Below, piece after piece: positions 27,159-36,157 of a DNA stretch of 64,000 bases. Source of the stretch: Rugamonas rivuli. GTDB taxonomy: Bacteria > Pseudomonadota > Gammaproteobacteria > Burkholderiales > Burkholderiaceae_D. Made by a program: the position numbers and the translations under genes. Under the pieces are notes generated by a model. That model saw nothing but the letters and a program-made list of their open reading frames with translations. It did no database searches and was not told where the DNA came from. The stretch covers positions 744,001-808,000 of the forward strand of contig NZ_WHUF01000001.1 of NCBI RefSeq assembly GCF_009380165.1, given 5' to 3'. How positions within the stretch are numbered: the stretch's first letter is position 1; the number at the start of each line of letters is the position of its first letter.

Positions 27159-27189
27159 ATCTTACACCTTCCCACGGAGGTAAGGTCAA
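27159..27189 (-). promoter_or_regulatory. CueR/MerR-type copper promoter
   Basis: On the minus strand, TTGACC (27184-27189) and TAAGAT (27159-27164) are separated by 19 bases. The spacer carries the dyad ACCTT-N11-AAGGT (27166-27186, 21 bp). The same length and ends occur in the E. coli copA promoter, where CueR under-winds a 19-bp spacer. It faces the six-gene copper operon. No merR/cueR gene lies in the window, so the regulator must be encoded elsewhere. Confidence 0.82.
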
Positions 27190-27214
27190 GCGACTTTTGT
27201 GCTAGAGTCCTCGC

Positions 27215-29404
27215 ATGCGAATAATCCCTGCGCTTATCCTCTTGTCCTGCTTGAGCTGCCAGCTCGCCCATGCCGCTACGCGGCCCAAAATAGCCGTGGT
27301 GCTGTCGGGCGGCGGTGCTCGCGGCGGCGCCCATATCGGCGTGCTGAAGGTACTGGAGGAACTGCGGGTGCCGGTCGATATCATCGTCGGCACCAGCGCC
27401 GGCGCCATCGTCGGCGGGGCCTACGCCAGCGGCATGCCATTGGCAGAGATCGAGCGCGAAATGCAGACGCTCAGCACCGCCAACCTGTTCCACGACGTCG
27501 CCCGGCGCGACCTCTCCATCGCCCGCAAGACCGACGATGCGGACAGCTTCGTCGGCCCGGAGATCGGCATCGGGCCGGGCGGCCTGTCGCTGCCGAAAGG
27601 CGCGGTATCCGGCGTGGCGCTCGAAGCGCTGCTGCGCCGGCTGACCGTGCGCCAGTCCGTCCCCGACTTCGACCAGCTACCCATCCCCTTCCGCGCGGTC
27701 GCCACGGACGTCAGCAGCGGCGAGATGGTGGTGCTGGAACACGGCAACCTGGCGCAGGCCATACGCGCCAGCATGGCCATCCCCGCCGTGATCACGCCGG
27801 TGGAAATCGACGGCCAGTTACTGATCGACGGCGGCATCGCCCGCAACCTGCCGGTCGATGTGGCACGCAAGATGGGCGCGGACATCATCATCGCCATCAA
27901 TATCGGCACGCCACTGCTCAAGCGCGACGAGATCAAATCCGTGCTGTCGATGTCCGAACAGATGACGCGCATGCTCACCGCCAGCAACCTGCGCACTTCC
28001 CTGGCCGAGCTCAATCCCCAGGTCGACGTGCTGATCACGCCCAACCTGGCGACCGTGGATGCCGGCAGTTTCGATCTGCTGAAAGAGGCCGCAGCTTACG
28101 GCGAACAGGCCGGCCACCAGGTCGCAGAGCGCTTGCAGCGCTACGCCGTGTCGTCCGAGGACTATGCGGTACTGAGTGCGCGCCGTCGTCACGCCCAGGC
28201 GCCGCAAGGCGTGCTGCTGTCGTCGGTGCGCATCGACGGCACGCAGCGGGTGCCGGAGGAATCCCTGCGTGGCATCATGGAGACCCAGCCCGGCGACCAG
28301 TTCGATGTCGCCAAGGCCGAGCGCGACATGCGGCGCCTGTTCGGGCGCGGCGACTTCGAACACGTCAGCTATACGCTTACGCCGCTGCCGGACGGCCGCC
28401 ACGAGCTGACCACCATCGTCAACGAAAAATCCTGGGGACCGCAGTATCTGCGCCTGGGCCTGGGCGTATCGACCGACTTCGAAGGCGATTCCTTCTTCAC
28501 GCTGCGCGCCATGCACCGCTGGACCTGGCTCAACGCGCTGGGCGCGGAGTGGCGCAACGACCTGGAGATAGGCCACACCGACCGCCTCAGCACCGAATGG
28601 CTGCAACCACTGACGCCGGCGCAGCGCCTGTTCGCCAGCGCCTCGCTCTCGGGCGAGCGCACGCCGCTGGACATCTACTCCAACGGCAGCCGGCTGGCGC
28701 GCTACCGCTACGAGTCGATCGCGGCGGGCCTGGACCTCGGCGTGCCGCTGGGTGAATGGGGCGAGGCGCGCATTGGCGTCACGCGCGGCCACGTCAACCT
28801 GCTGCTGGACACCAGCTTCGTGCCGCCGTCCGATCTGTTCCCCAAGGCGCGCACAGGCGGCGTACAGCTGCGCCTTCGGGCCGACACGCTGGACAGCCGC
28901 TCCTTCCCGCGCTCCGGCGCAGAGGCGGACCTGCGGGTGTACTCCTCCCGCACCGCACTGGGTGCGGACACCAACTACAACAAGCTGTCCTTCTCCGCGT
29001 TGACAGCGTTGGCTACCGGCCCGCACTCGCTGCAAGGAGCGCTGGAAATTCAGCACAAGCTGGGAGAGAACGCCCTGCCGGACCACGAAATCGTATCCTT
29101 CGGCGGTTTCCTGCGCATGTCCGGCTACCGCACCGGCGAATTGGTCGGCAACAGCCTGCACTTCGGCCGGCTGGTCTACAACTACCGCATCTCGGGGCCC
29201 GGCTTGCTGGACGGAGCCTACATCGGCGCATCGGCGGAACTGGGCCGCGTCGGCAACACCATCGACTCGCTGAACGGCGAGCAGACGGTGCGCAGCAATG
29301 CGCTGTACCTCGCCATCGATACGCCTCTGGGGCCGCTCTACTTCGGCGCCGGCCGCGCCTCGCGTAACCAGACCGCCTTATACCTGCTGATCGGGAAGCC
29401 GTGA
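27215..29404 (+). CDS. Patatin-like phospholipase with POTRA and beta-barrel (PlpD-type, type Vd secretion)
   Basis: The 729-aa protein has a signal peptide (1-21), a patatin domain with oxyanion motif GGGARG (32-37), nucleophile Ser61 in GTSAG and Asp205 in DGG. A POTRA domain follows at about 330-415 (LLSSVRIDGTQRVPEESL) and then a 16-strand-type barrel to the C-terminus. This order is that of PlpD (type Vd autotransporters), where the lipase passes through or stays attached to the barrel. It is probably a secreted or surface phospholipase A. It is divergent from the copper operon and overlaps the convergent GNAT gene by 27 bases. Confidence 0.93.
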   Translation: MRIIPALILLSCLSCQLAHAATRPKIAVVLSGGGARGGAHIGVLKVLEELRVPVDIIVGTSAGAIVGGAYASGMPLAEIEREMQTLSTANLFHDVARRDLSIARKTDDADSFVGPEIGIGPGGLSLPKGAVSGVALEALLRRLTVRQSVPDFDQLPIPFRAVATDVSSGEMVVLEHGNLAQAIRASMAIPAVITPVEIDGQLLIDGGIARNLPVDVARKMGADIIIAINIGTPLLKRDEIKSVLSMSEQMTRMLTASNLRTSLAELNPQVDVLITPNLATVDAGSFDLLKEAAAYGEQAGHQVAERLQRYAVSSEDYAVLSARRRHAQAPQGVLLSSVRIDGTQRVPEESLRGIMETQPGDQFDVAKAERDMRRLFGRGDFEHVSYTLTPLPDGRHELTTIVNEKSWGPQYLRLGLGVSTDFEGDSFFTLRAMHRWTWLNALGAEWRNDLEIGHTDRLSTEWLQPLTPAQRLFASASLSGERTPLDIYSNGSRLARYRYESIAAGLDLGVPLGEWGEARIGVTRGHVNLLLDTSFVPPSDLFPKARTGGVQLRLRADTLDSRSFPRSGAEADLRVYSSRTALGADTNYNKLSFSALTALATGPHSLQGALEIQHKLGENALPDHEIVSFGGFLRMSGYRTGELVGNSLHFGRLVYNYRISGPGLLDGAYIGASAELGRVGNTIDSLNGEQTVRSNALYLAIDTPLGPLYFGAGRASRNQTALYLLIGKP

Positions 29405-29851
29405 CGGGATGATCTCGGCGATCATCTCGCCATTGTCGTCGATCCCGCATTCGCGGAAGCCGAAGCTGCGATAGAAGGCCTGCGCCACAGCGTTGCCCGG
29501 CTTGTAGTAGATGATGATGCGATGGACGTCCGGCTTGCTGTGCAGCTCGTCGAGCAGCAGCGCCATGGCCTTGCGGCCTATGCCTTTGCCCTGCTGCGGA
29601 AAATCGACCATGAAGCGGTAGATGCCATACAGGCCGTCGACGTCCTCGGCGCGCACGTCGTACAGCAGGAAGCCAGCCGGCTCGCCGTCGCAGTAAATCC
29701 CGCGCGTGACGAAATCGTCGTAGAACCTGGACTGCGCAATCGAATACGCATTGCTGTCCAGGTAATCGCGCTGGTGCTCCGGCAGCTCCATGTCCATGAA
29801 GCTCTCAAAATTGTCTACGGTGATGTCCTGCAGTGTGACGCTTGTTGCCAT
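29378..29851 (-). CDS. GNAT-family N-acetyltransferase
   Basis: The 157-aa protein shows the GNAT fold: an N-terminal helix pair, RFMVDFPQQGKGIGRKAM carrying the acetyl-CoA pyrophosphate loop Q-x-x-G-I-G, and the C-terminal YKPGNAVAQAFYRSFGF. This pattern resembles spermidine/spermine acetyltransferase-like members (SpeG/PaiA group), but the substrate cannot be fixed. The start overlaps the stop of the upstream RRM-like gene by 1 base (TAATG). The 3' end overlaps the patatin gene on the other strand. Confidence 0.88.
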   Translation of the reverse strand: MATSVTLQDITVDNFESFMDMELPEHQRDYLDSNAYSIAQSRFYDDFVTRGIYCDGEPAGFLLYDVRAEDVDGLYGIYRFMVDFPQQGKGIGRKAMALLLDELHSKPDVHRIIIYYKPGNAVAQAFYRSFGFRECGIDDNGEMIAEIIPSRLPDQQV

Positions 29852-30138
29852 TAATTGAAGTCCAGTCGTTCGTGAGGTTCGAGGTCATGATACACGTCCT
29901 CCTGGTGCAGCGGAATGTAGAACTTGAGCGCTTTGCCGCGATGGAAAACGCCGCGCAGCTGGTTGCAGACGCCCCATACCCGTTCGTAGGAATCGGCGAC
30001 GTCGATCAGGGCCCATGGATTGTCGTCCATCCCCTCGCGCACCATGTTGACATGGGTGACGTGGAAGAAGCGCGCCAGGCCTTCGGCCACCGTGGTTTCA
30101 GTTGCGTCGCCATGCAGGCCGGATAAAATGATTTGCAT
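29851..30138 (-). CDS. Small protein with RRM-like fold pattern
   Basis: The 95-aa protein reads as one RRM-like domain: an RNP2-like first strand (IILSGLHGDATE), a helix (VAEGLARFF), a central strand (PWALIDVADS) and a last helix-strand pair (LRGVFHRGKALKFYIP). The aromatic RNP1 residues are not clear, so RNA binding is only a suggestion. GGAG lies 6 bases upstream of the ATG. It is followed with a 1-base overlap by the GNAT gene, and lies 23 bases downstream of fabI, so it may be part of the same transcript. Confidence 0.7.
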   Translation of the reverse strand: MQIILSGLHGDATETTVAEGLARFFHVTHVNMVREGMDDNPWALIDVADSYERVWGVCNQLRGVFHRGKALKFYIPLHQEDVYHDLEPHERLDFN

Positions 30139-30161
30139 CTGCCGCTCCTTTCAGTTCGCCG

Positions 30162-30938
30162 TCAGGCGATGATATTCAAGCCGCCATCAACATACACTGT
30201 GCTGCCGGTCAGACGATGCGCATACGGCGAGGCCAGATAGGCGCAGGTATTGCCGACATCGAGAATGTCCACCAATTGTCCAAGCGGCGCACGCGCCACC
30301 GCATCGCTGAGCAGCAGGTCGAAGTCCTTCAGGCCGGAGGCGGCCCGCGTTTGCAGCGGCCCGGGCGAAATCGCGTGGACGCGGATGCCGCTCGGCCCAA
30401 GCTCGTAGGCCAGGTAGCGGCACGACGCCTCCAGCGCGGCCTTCACCGGTCCCATGACGTTGTAGTTCGGGACCACCTTGTCGGCGCCGTGATAGCTCAT
30501 GGCGAGCATGCTGCCGCCGTCCGTCATCAGCGGCGCCGCCAGCTTGGCCATGCGGACGAAGGAGTGGCAGGACACATCCATCGCCTGCAGGAAGCCGTCG
30601 AGCGAGCAGTCCAGCAGCCCGCCCTGCAGATCCGCCTTCGGCGCATAGGCTATCGAGTGCACCAGGATATCGAGCTTGCCGTGCTCCGCCAGCGCCGCGA
30701 ATAGCGCCTCCAGTTGACCCGCTTGCGTAACATCCAGCGGCAGCAGCTGCGCATCGATTTCGGCGGCCAGCGGCGCCACATGCGGCAAGGCCTTCTCGTT
30801 CAAGTAAGTGAGCACGACTTCCGCTCCCAGCTTGCGGAAAGCCAGTGCGCAGCCCCAGGCGATCGAGTGTTCGTTGGCGACGCCGACGACCAGCGCCCGC
30901 TTGCCGCTCAAAATCGGATATACCGTTTCCGTATTCAT
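30162..30938 (-). CDS. fabI: Enoyl-[acyl-carrier-protein] reductase, FabI type
   Basis: The 258-aa SDR protein begins LSGKRALVVGVANEHSIAWG, the FabI form of the NAD site, and has SYHGADKVVPNYNVMGPVK with the catalytic Tyr-x6-Lys and the upstream Tyr of the FabI family. It reduces enoyl-ACP in fatty acid synthesis. Here it is not in a fab cluster but is coupled to acetate kinase and phosphotransacetylase (4-base overlap with ackA), so it may serve a special acyl pool rather than be the main enzyme. GGAGAAGG precedes the ATG at 30938. Confidence 0.92.
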   Translation of the reverse strand: MNTETVYPILSGKRALVVGVANEHSIAWGCALAFRKLGAEVVLTYLNEKALPHVAPLAAEIDAQLLPLDVTQAGQLEALFAALAEHGKLDILVHSIAYAPKADLQGGLLDCSLDGFLQAMDVSCHSFVRMAKLAAPLMTDGGSMLAMSYHGADKVVPNYNVMGPVKAALEASCRYLAYELGPSGIRVHAISPGPLQTRAASGLKDFDLLLSDAVARAPLGQLVDILDVGNTCAYLASPYAHRLTGSTVYVDGGLNIIA

Positions 30939-32128
30939 GCCTTCTCCAGCAAGGACAGGGTGTGCCGGGCAATCATCAATTCCTCGTTGGCCGGCACCAC
31001 CCACACCGGCACCCTGCTGCCGGCGGCGCTGATGCGCGCAACGCCGCGTGGATTGGCGGCGTTGGCCTCTACATCCAGTTCCACGCCCAGCCAGGCGGCA
31101 TCCCGGCAGACGGCGGCGCGCAAGGCGACGCTGTTCTCGCCTATGCCGCCGGAGAAGACCAGCGCATCCAGTCCGCCCAGCGCCGCCGCCAGCGAACCGA
31201 GTTCGCGGCCGATTCGGTACACCATCAGGGCTATCGCCGCCCTGGCGCGCGGATCGTCGCTTTGCTCCAGCGTGCGCATGTCCGACGAAATGCCGGAAAC
31301 GCCGAGCAGGCCGGACTCCTGGTACAGCAGCTTCTGCACCGCGCCCACGTCCATGCCCAGTTCATCGATCAGGTACAGCACCACGCCGGGATCGAGCGCG
31401 CCGCAGCGGGTGCCCATGGGCAGGCCATCGACGGCGGTAAAGCCCATCGAGCTGGCGACGCTGCGCCCGGCCGCCATGGCACACATGCTGGCGCCATTGC
31501 CCAGATGCGCGGCCACCACCTTGGCATGGGCCAGCGCCGGATCGGCCTCCGGCAAACGGCTGGCGATATATTCGTACGACAGACCGTGGAAGCCGTAGCG
31601 CCGCACGCCCTGCTCCGTGATCCGCGCCGGCAGCGCGAACGCCTGCGCCTCCGCCGGCTGGCCGATGTGGAAGGCGGTGTCGAAGCAGCCCATCTGCGGC
31701 ACATCCGGCGCCATCGCCATCACGGCGCGCACCGGCGCCAGGTTGTGCGGCAGGTGCAGCGGCGCCAGCGGGATCAGCTTCTCCAGCGCCGCCAGCACCT
31801 TCGCGTCCAGCCGCTGCGGCCCGCTGTAGGCCACGCCGCCGTGGACGATGCGATGCCCGACCGCCACCACGCGGTGGCCTTCCAGATGCGTCTGCGCGAA
31901 GTCGATCAGGAAGCGCATGCCCGCTTCGTGGTCCAATGGTGCGGCAGGCCAGCTGCGCTCACCGATGGACTGCCCCTGCGCGTCCTGCGCACTGAAACGC
32001 GTCACGCCGCTGTACAGGTTCTCGATCTTGCCCTTGAATGTCAGCGCCAGCGCGGCGCCGCTGAACAAGGAAAACTTGATGCTCGACGAGCCGGCGTTGA
32101 TGACGACGATGCTATCGTTGGGTGCCAT
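30935..32128 (-). CDS. ackA: Acetate (propionate) kinase
   Basis: The 397-aa protein has the ASKHA acetokinase signatures: VINAGSSSIKFSLFSG at the N-terminus and MGCFDTAFHIGQPAEAQ with catalytic Asp and His, plus HLGNGASMCAMAAGRS and FSGGIGENS. It interconverts acyl phosphate and ADP with carboxylate and ATP. I chose the ATG at 32128 because the family motif starts nine residues later and GGGAGG lies upstream. It is 4 bases after the phosphotransacetylase and overlaps fabI by 4 bases. Confidence 0.95.
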   Translation of the reverse strand: MAPNDSIVVINAGSSSIKFSLFSGAALALTFKGKIENLYSGVTRFSAQDAQGQSIGERSWPAAPLDHEAGMRFLIDFAQTHLEGHRVVAVGHRIVHGGVAYSGPQRLDAKVLAALEKLIPLAPLHLPHNLAPVRAVMAMAPDVPQMGCFDTAFHIGQPAEAQAFALPARITEQGVRRYGFHGLSYEYIASRLPEADPALAHAKVVAAHLGNGASMCAMAAGRSVASSMGFTAVDGLPMGTRCGALDPGVVLYLIDELGMDVGAVQKLLYQESGLLGVSGISSDMRTLEQSDDPRARAAIALMVYRIGRELGSLAAALGGLDALVFSGGIGENSVALRAAVCRDAAWLGVELDVEANAANPRGVARISAAGSRVPVWVVPANEELMIARHTLSLLEKA

Positions 32129-32132
32129 GCGG

Positions 32133-33083
32133 TCAGCCTCCCAGGATACGTTTGCCGGCCAGTTTGCTGTGCGCCACCAGCACCGCCACCGCACAGGAAG
32201 CCAGGCGAGCGGCCACGGAATCGGCACGGCTGGTCAGGATGATCGGCACGCGGGCGCCAAGCACGATGCCGGCCGCCGCCGCGCCAGCCATGAAGGTCAG
32301 GCTCTTGGCGAGCATGTTGCCTGCCTCCAGATCGGGCGCCACCAGGATGTTCGCCCTGCCCGCAACCGGTGAGACCAGATGCTTGATCTCGGCCGCTTCA
32401 GGGTCGATGGCGTTGTCCATCGCAAGCGGGCCGTCGAGGATGCCGCCGGTGATCTGGCCCCGGTCCGCCATCTTGCACAGCGCCGCCGCGTCGATCGTGG
32501 ACGGCATCTTGGCGCTGACCGTCTCCACTGCCGCCAGTATCGCCACCTTCACCGGATCGAACTTGAGCACGTGCGCAAGGTCGATGGCGTTCTGGATGAT
32601 GTCGACTTTGTCGTCCAGCGTGGGATTGATGTTGACTGCGGCGTCGGTGATGATCAGCGGCTCGCCGCGGCCCGGCACGTCCATCACGAAGCAGTGACTG
32701 AGGCGGCGCCCGGTGCGCAGGCCCGTATCGCCGGCCACCACGGCGCCCATTAATTCGTCGGTGTGCAGGCTGCCCTTCATCAGCACCGCCGCCTGGCCTT
32801 CTCGTATCAGCTCCACCGCGCGGAACGCCGAGGCGTGACTGTGCTCGGTGTCGACCAGCGGCAGCGCCGAAATATCCAGCTTGGCCTCATCGGCCGCCTG
32901 GCGGATACGCGCCTGCGGGCCGACCAGGATGGGCAGGATCAATCCCATGCTGGCCGCGTCCAGCGCAGCCTCCAGCGCATGACGATCGCAGGCATGCGCC
33001 ATGGCGACCTTCACGGGGCCGACTTTGCGCGCTGCGGCAATCAGGATTTCGTAGTACGGGTGCGGCGTGTTCATGGCAGTCAT
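32133..33083 (-). CDS. Phosphate acetyl/butyryltransferase
   Basis: The 316-aa protein is a Pta/Ptb-family acyltransferase (LMKGSLHTDELMGAVVA, RRLSHCFVMDVPGRGEPLIITDAAVNI, GITGGILDGPLAMDNAI-like segment, ANILVAPDLEAGNML). It moves acyl groups between CoA and phosphate and would feed acyl phosphate to the adjacent kinase. It lacks the MaoC-like hydratase domain found in some bifunctional relatives. It is the first gene of the pta-ackA-fabI operon; GAGGAG lies 5 bases before the ATG. Confidence 0.9.
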   Translation of the reverse strand: MTAMNTPHPYYEILIAAARKVGPVKVAMAHACDRHALEAALDAASMGLILPILVGPQARIRQAADEAKLDISALPLVDTEHSHASAFRAVELIREGQAAVLMKGSLHTDELMGAVVAGDTGLRTGRRLSHCFVMDVPGRGEPLIITDAAVNINPTLDDKVDIIQNAIDLAHVLKFDPVKVAILAAVETVSAKMPSTIDAAALCKMADRGQITGGILDGPLAMDNAIDPEAAEIKHLVSPVAGRANILVAPDLEAGNMLAKSLTFMAGAAAAGIVLGARVPIILTSRADSVAARLASCAVAVLVAHSKLAGKRILGG

Positions 33084-33135
33084 CTACTCTCCTCAGCAGT
33101 AAGCCTGGGAAATGATAGCAACAAATACAAATAAA

Positions 33136-33174
33136 GCAATTGAATATTGCTGCGGTGCCGCATACATTTTTTTT
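33136..33174 (+). promoter_or_regulatory. Two small hairpins with T8 tract upstream of the VIT gene
   Basis: GCAAT-N5-ATTGC (33136-33150) and TGCGG-N2-CCGCA (33151-33162) are followed by a run of eight T (33167-33174), about 75 bases before the VIT gene ATG. On the plus strand this looks like an intrinsic terminator although no plus-strand gene ends here, so it may be a leader attenuator or the end of a short RNA. Confidence 0.35.
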
Positions 33175-33247
33175 GCGGATTTAACCCCGTCCACCGCGCC
33201 GCGCCGTTACATGCATATCGCCGGGCTTTTCCGGCAAAGGAGATGTC

Positions 33248-36157
33248 ATGTTGCGCCCACTGTTTGCGGTTTTCCTATTGAGTGTATCGATGATGGCGCA
33301 GGCGCTTACGCCGCTGCCGCCCATCATGCCGCCACGGCTGATTGTCCCGCGCGCGCAAACGCCGGTGCGCCTGCAAAGCCTGCGCATCACCGCCGACATC
33401 AGCGGCGGCCTGGCGCAGACCACGGTGGAGATGGTGTTCCACAATCCCAACGCGGTGCAGCTGGAGGGCGAGCTGCAATTCCCGCTGCTGCCCGAACAGC
33501 GCGTGACCGCTTTCGCGCTCGATATAGACGGCGCGCTGCGGCCAGCCGTGCCGGTCGAAAAAGCCAAGGGCCGCCTGATCTTCGAACAGGTCGAGCGCAC
33601 CCGTGTCGATCCGGCGCTGCTGGAGACCACGCAGGGGAATAACTTCAAGCTGCGGGTCTATCCGATTCCGCCGCACGGCACCCGCACGGTGCAGCTCAAA
33701 TATGCAGAGCCGCTACCGCGCCGCGAAGCGCAACGCCTGTATCGCCTGCCGCTGGCCTACGGTGGCGGCGTCGACGAATTTGATCTGGCGCTGAACGTTC
33801 ACGGTGCGAGCGCACCGCCGCAAACGCGCGGTGCACTGGGCAGCGTGCAATTCGAACGGCAGCAGGACGGCTATCGCGCCCGCATCGCCAAGACCAGCTT
33901 CCGCGCCGACGGCACACTGGAACTGGCGCTGCCCACTACCGAGCAGCCACAGACCTTTGTGCAGGAGTTCGACGGCGATACCTTCTTCCTGAGCGAGATC
34001 GCTGTCGCCGGCGACAACACGCATCCGGTACGCCTGCCGCCCGCCGTACTGGGACTGTTATGGGACAGTTCCGGTTCAGGCGCACAACGCCAGACCGATG
34101 CCGAACTGGCTGTACTGGATCAGTACTTCAAGACAGTGCGCAATGTGGACGTGCGCCTGTTCCGCCTGCGCGACCGGGCCGAGGCCAGCCAGCGGTTCCG
34201 CGTCGTCAACGGCAACTGGAGTGCTTTGCGCGCTGCGCTGGCCGCCACGGCCTACGATGGCGCCAGCGCCCTCGGCGCGTGGAAGCCGGAGGCGGACGTC
34301 AACGAATATCTGCTGGTCAGCGATGGCCTGTCCAATTATGGCGACGCGCCCTTCCCGGCCCTGGCCAAGGGGCAGCGCCTGTTTGCTTTGAACTCGGCGC
34401 TGGTATCGGACAGCGCACGGCTGTCCGCACTGGCGGAGCGCAACGGGGGCCGGCTGGTGCAGTTGCAGGCGAACCAGCCAGCGCTTGCCGCACAGGCCTT
34501 GCTGGCCGATGAACTCCAGTTGAGCGACGTCTCTGCGACCGGCGCCAAGGACATCTCGTTCGAGGCCCGCGAGCCGCAGGACGGCATGCTGCGCGTCGCG
34601 GGCCGCCTGACGCAAGCCACGGCCGAGCTGACGCTGACCTTGACCCAGCAGGGCAAGAGCCGCACGGTCACGGTCCCAGTCAGCGGCAGCGCGCCCTTTC
34701 ACCCGCTGGCCGCCGGCATGTGGGCCAGCTACCGCCTGCATGCGCTGGAAGCGGACTACGATTTGAAGCGCGGCGAAATCCGCCGCCTGGGCCAGCGCTT
34801 CGGCATGCCGACCCGCGAGACCTCGCTGCTGGTGCTGGACAGGCTGGAAGACTATCTGCGCTATGACATCGAACCACCTGCGGCCTACAAGGAAGCCTAC
34901 GCCAAGCTCAAACAAAACCGCTGGACGCAACGGCGTCTCATCGCCACGCAGCACAGCGACCAGATCGTGCGCGAGTTCGAACAGAAGGTCGCCTGGTGGG
35001 AAAAGAGCTATCCGAAGTCCGGCCTGCCCAAGCAGGCTGACCTCAAACCCATGGACGACCCGCAAGTGGAAGCCGCTCCCGTACTGATGGAGGCCGCGCG
35101 CACGCTATCCGCACCGGTTGCATCGCCAAAGGCCATGGGCTCACCACCGCCACCGCCGGCACCGGCGCCCGCCGCCTATGGCCGCGCCGATCTGCGCAGG
35201 TCTGAATCGGCCGCCAAGCCATACCCGGCGCTGGGTGACGAGACGCCAAATGCCGGCATTCAGCTCAAGAAATGGTCGCCGAACGAGCCATACCGGGCGC
35301 GCATGAAAGCCGCCAAGGGCGCGGACCTGTATGCCGTGTACCTGGACGAGAAGCCGAACTACACCAACAGCAGCGCCTTCTTCCTGGACAGCGCGGACAT
35401 GCTGCTGGAACAAGGGCAGCGCGACCTGGCCTTGCGCGTGTTATCGAATCTGGCGGAGATGGACCTGGAAAATCGCCAGGTCCTGCGGATACTGGGCTAC
35501 CGCTTGCTGCAAGCGGGCGAGCCTGCGTTGGCTATCCCTGTTTTCAAGCAGGTGCTGCGCCTGGCCGAGGAAGAACCGCAATCGTATCGCGACCTGGGCC
35601 TGGCATATGCCGCCGCCGGACAAGTGCAGCCTGCTGTCGACCAGCTGGCCGAGGTACTGAACCGGCCATGGGATGCACGCTTTGCGGAAATCGAGCTGGT
35701 GACGCTGGCGGAGTTGAATGCCATCGTCGCCAAGGCTGCCGTCAAGCCGGATACGAGCCGTATCGATCCGCGCCTGCTGCGCAACCTGCCACTGGCCTTG
35801 CGCGCAGTGCTGACCTGGGACGCGGACAATACCGACATCGATCTGTGGATCACCGATCCGAATGGAGAGAAGTGCTACTACGCGAACCGCTACACCTACC
35901 AGGGCGGGCGCATGTCGCGCGACTTCACCGGCGGCTATGGGCCGGAAGAGTTTTCGCTGCGGGTGGCCAAGCCAGGCAAGTACCGGGTGGAAGTCAATTC
36001 ATTCGGCCATCGCCAGCAGATCGTGGCCGGAGCGACTACCGTGCAGCTGCGCTTGAGCATCGGCTTCGGCACGGCGAAACAGCGCGATCAGATGGTTACG
36101 CTGCGCTTGCGCGATACTGGCAGCACGGCGCTGGTCGGAGAGTTCGAGGTTAATTGA
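33248..36157 (+). CDS. VIT-vWA-TPR-DUF2135 secreted protein
   Basis: The 969-aa protein has a signal peptide, a VIT domain at about 35-160 (LRITADISGGLAQTTVEMVF, PVEKAKGRLIFEQV), a vWA domain with an intact MIDAS DSSGS (Asp273), a helical TPR region at about 720-820 (LALRVLSNLAEMDLENRQVL), and a C-terminal DUF2135/YfaP domain (TWDADNTDIDLWITDPNGEK). Such proteins are predicted periplasmic or surface scaffolds for protein interaction; the precise role is unknown. AAAGGAG precedes the ATG. It converges on, and overlaps by 8 bases, the anti-sigma gene. Confidence 0.9.
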   Translation: MLRPLFAVFLLSVSMMAQALTPLPPIMPPRLIVPRAQTPVRLQSLRITADISGGLAQTTVEMVFHNPNAVQLEGELQFPLLPEQRVTAFALDIDGALRPAVPVEKAKGRLIFEQVERTRVDPALLETTQGNNFKLRVYPIPPHGTRTVQLKYAEPLPRREAQRLYRLPLAYGGGVDEFDLALNVHGASAPPQTRGALGSVQFERQQDGYRARIAKTSFRADGTLELALPTTEQPQTFVQEFDGDTFFLSEIAVAGDNTHPVRLPPAVLGLLWDSSGSGAQRQTDAELAVLDQYFKTVRNVDVRLFRLRDRAEASQRFRVVNGNWSALRAALAATAYDGASALGAWKPEADVNEYLLVSDGLSNYGDAPFPALAKGQRLFALNSALVSDSARLSALAERNGGRLVQLQANQPALAAQALLADELQLSDVSATGAKDISFEAREPQDGMLRVAGRLTQATAELTLTLTQQGKSRTVTVPVSGSAPFHPLAAGMWASYRLHALEADYDLKRGEIRRLGQRFGMPTRETSLLVLDRLEDYLRYDIEPPAAYKEAYAKLKQNRWTQRRLIATQHSDQIVREFEQKVAWWEKSYPKSGLPKQADLKPMDDPQVEAAPVLMEAARTLSAPVASPKAMGSPPPPPAPAPAAYGRADLRRSESAAKPYPALGDETPNAGIQLKKWSPNEPYRARMKAAKGADLYAVYLDEKPNYTNSSAFFLDSADMLLEQGQRDLALRVLSNLAEMDLENRQVLRILGYRLLQAGEPALAIPVFKQVLRLAEEEPQSYRDLGLAYAAAGQVQPAVDQLAEVLNRPWDARFAEIELVTLAELNAIVAKAAVKPDTSRIDPRLLRNLPLALRAVLTWDADNTDIDLWITDPNGEKCYYANRYTYQGGRMSRDFTGGYGPEEFSLRVAKPGKYRVEVNSFGHRQQIVAGATTVQLRLSIGFGTAKQRDQMVTLRLRDTGSTALVGEFEVN

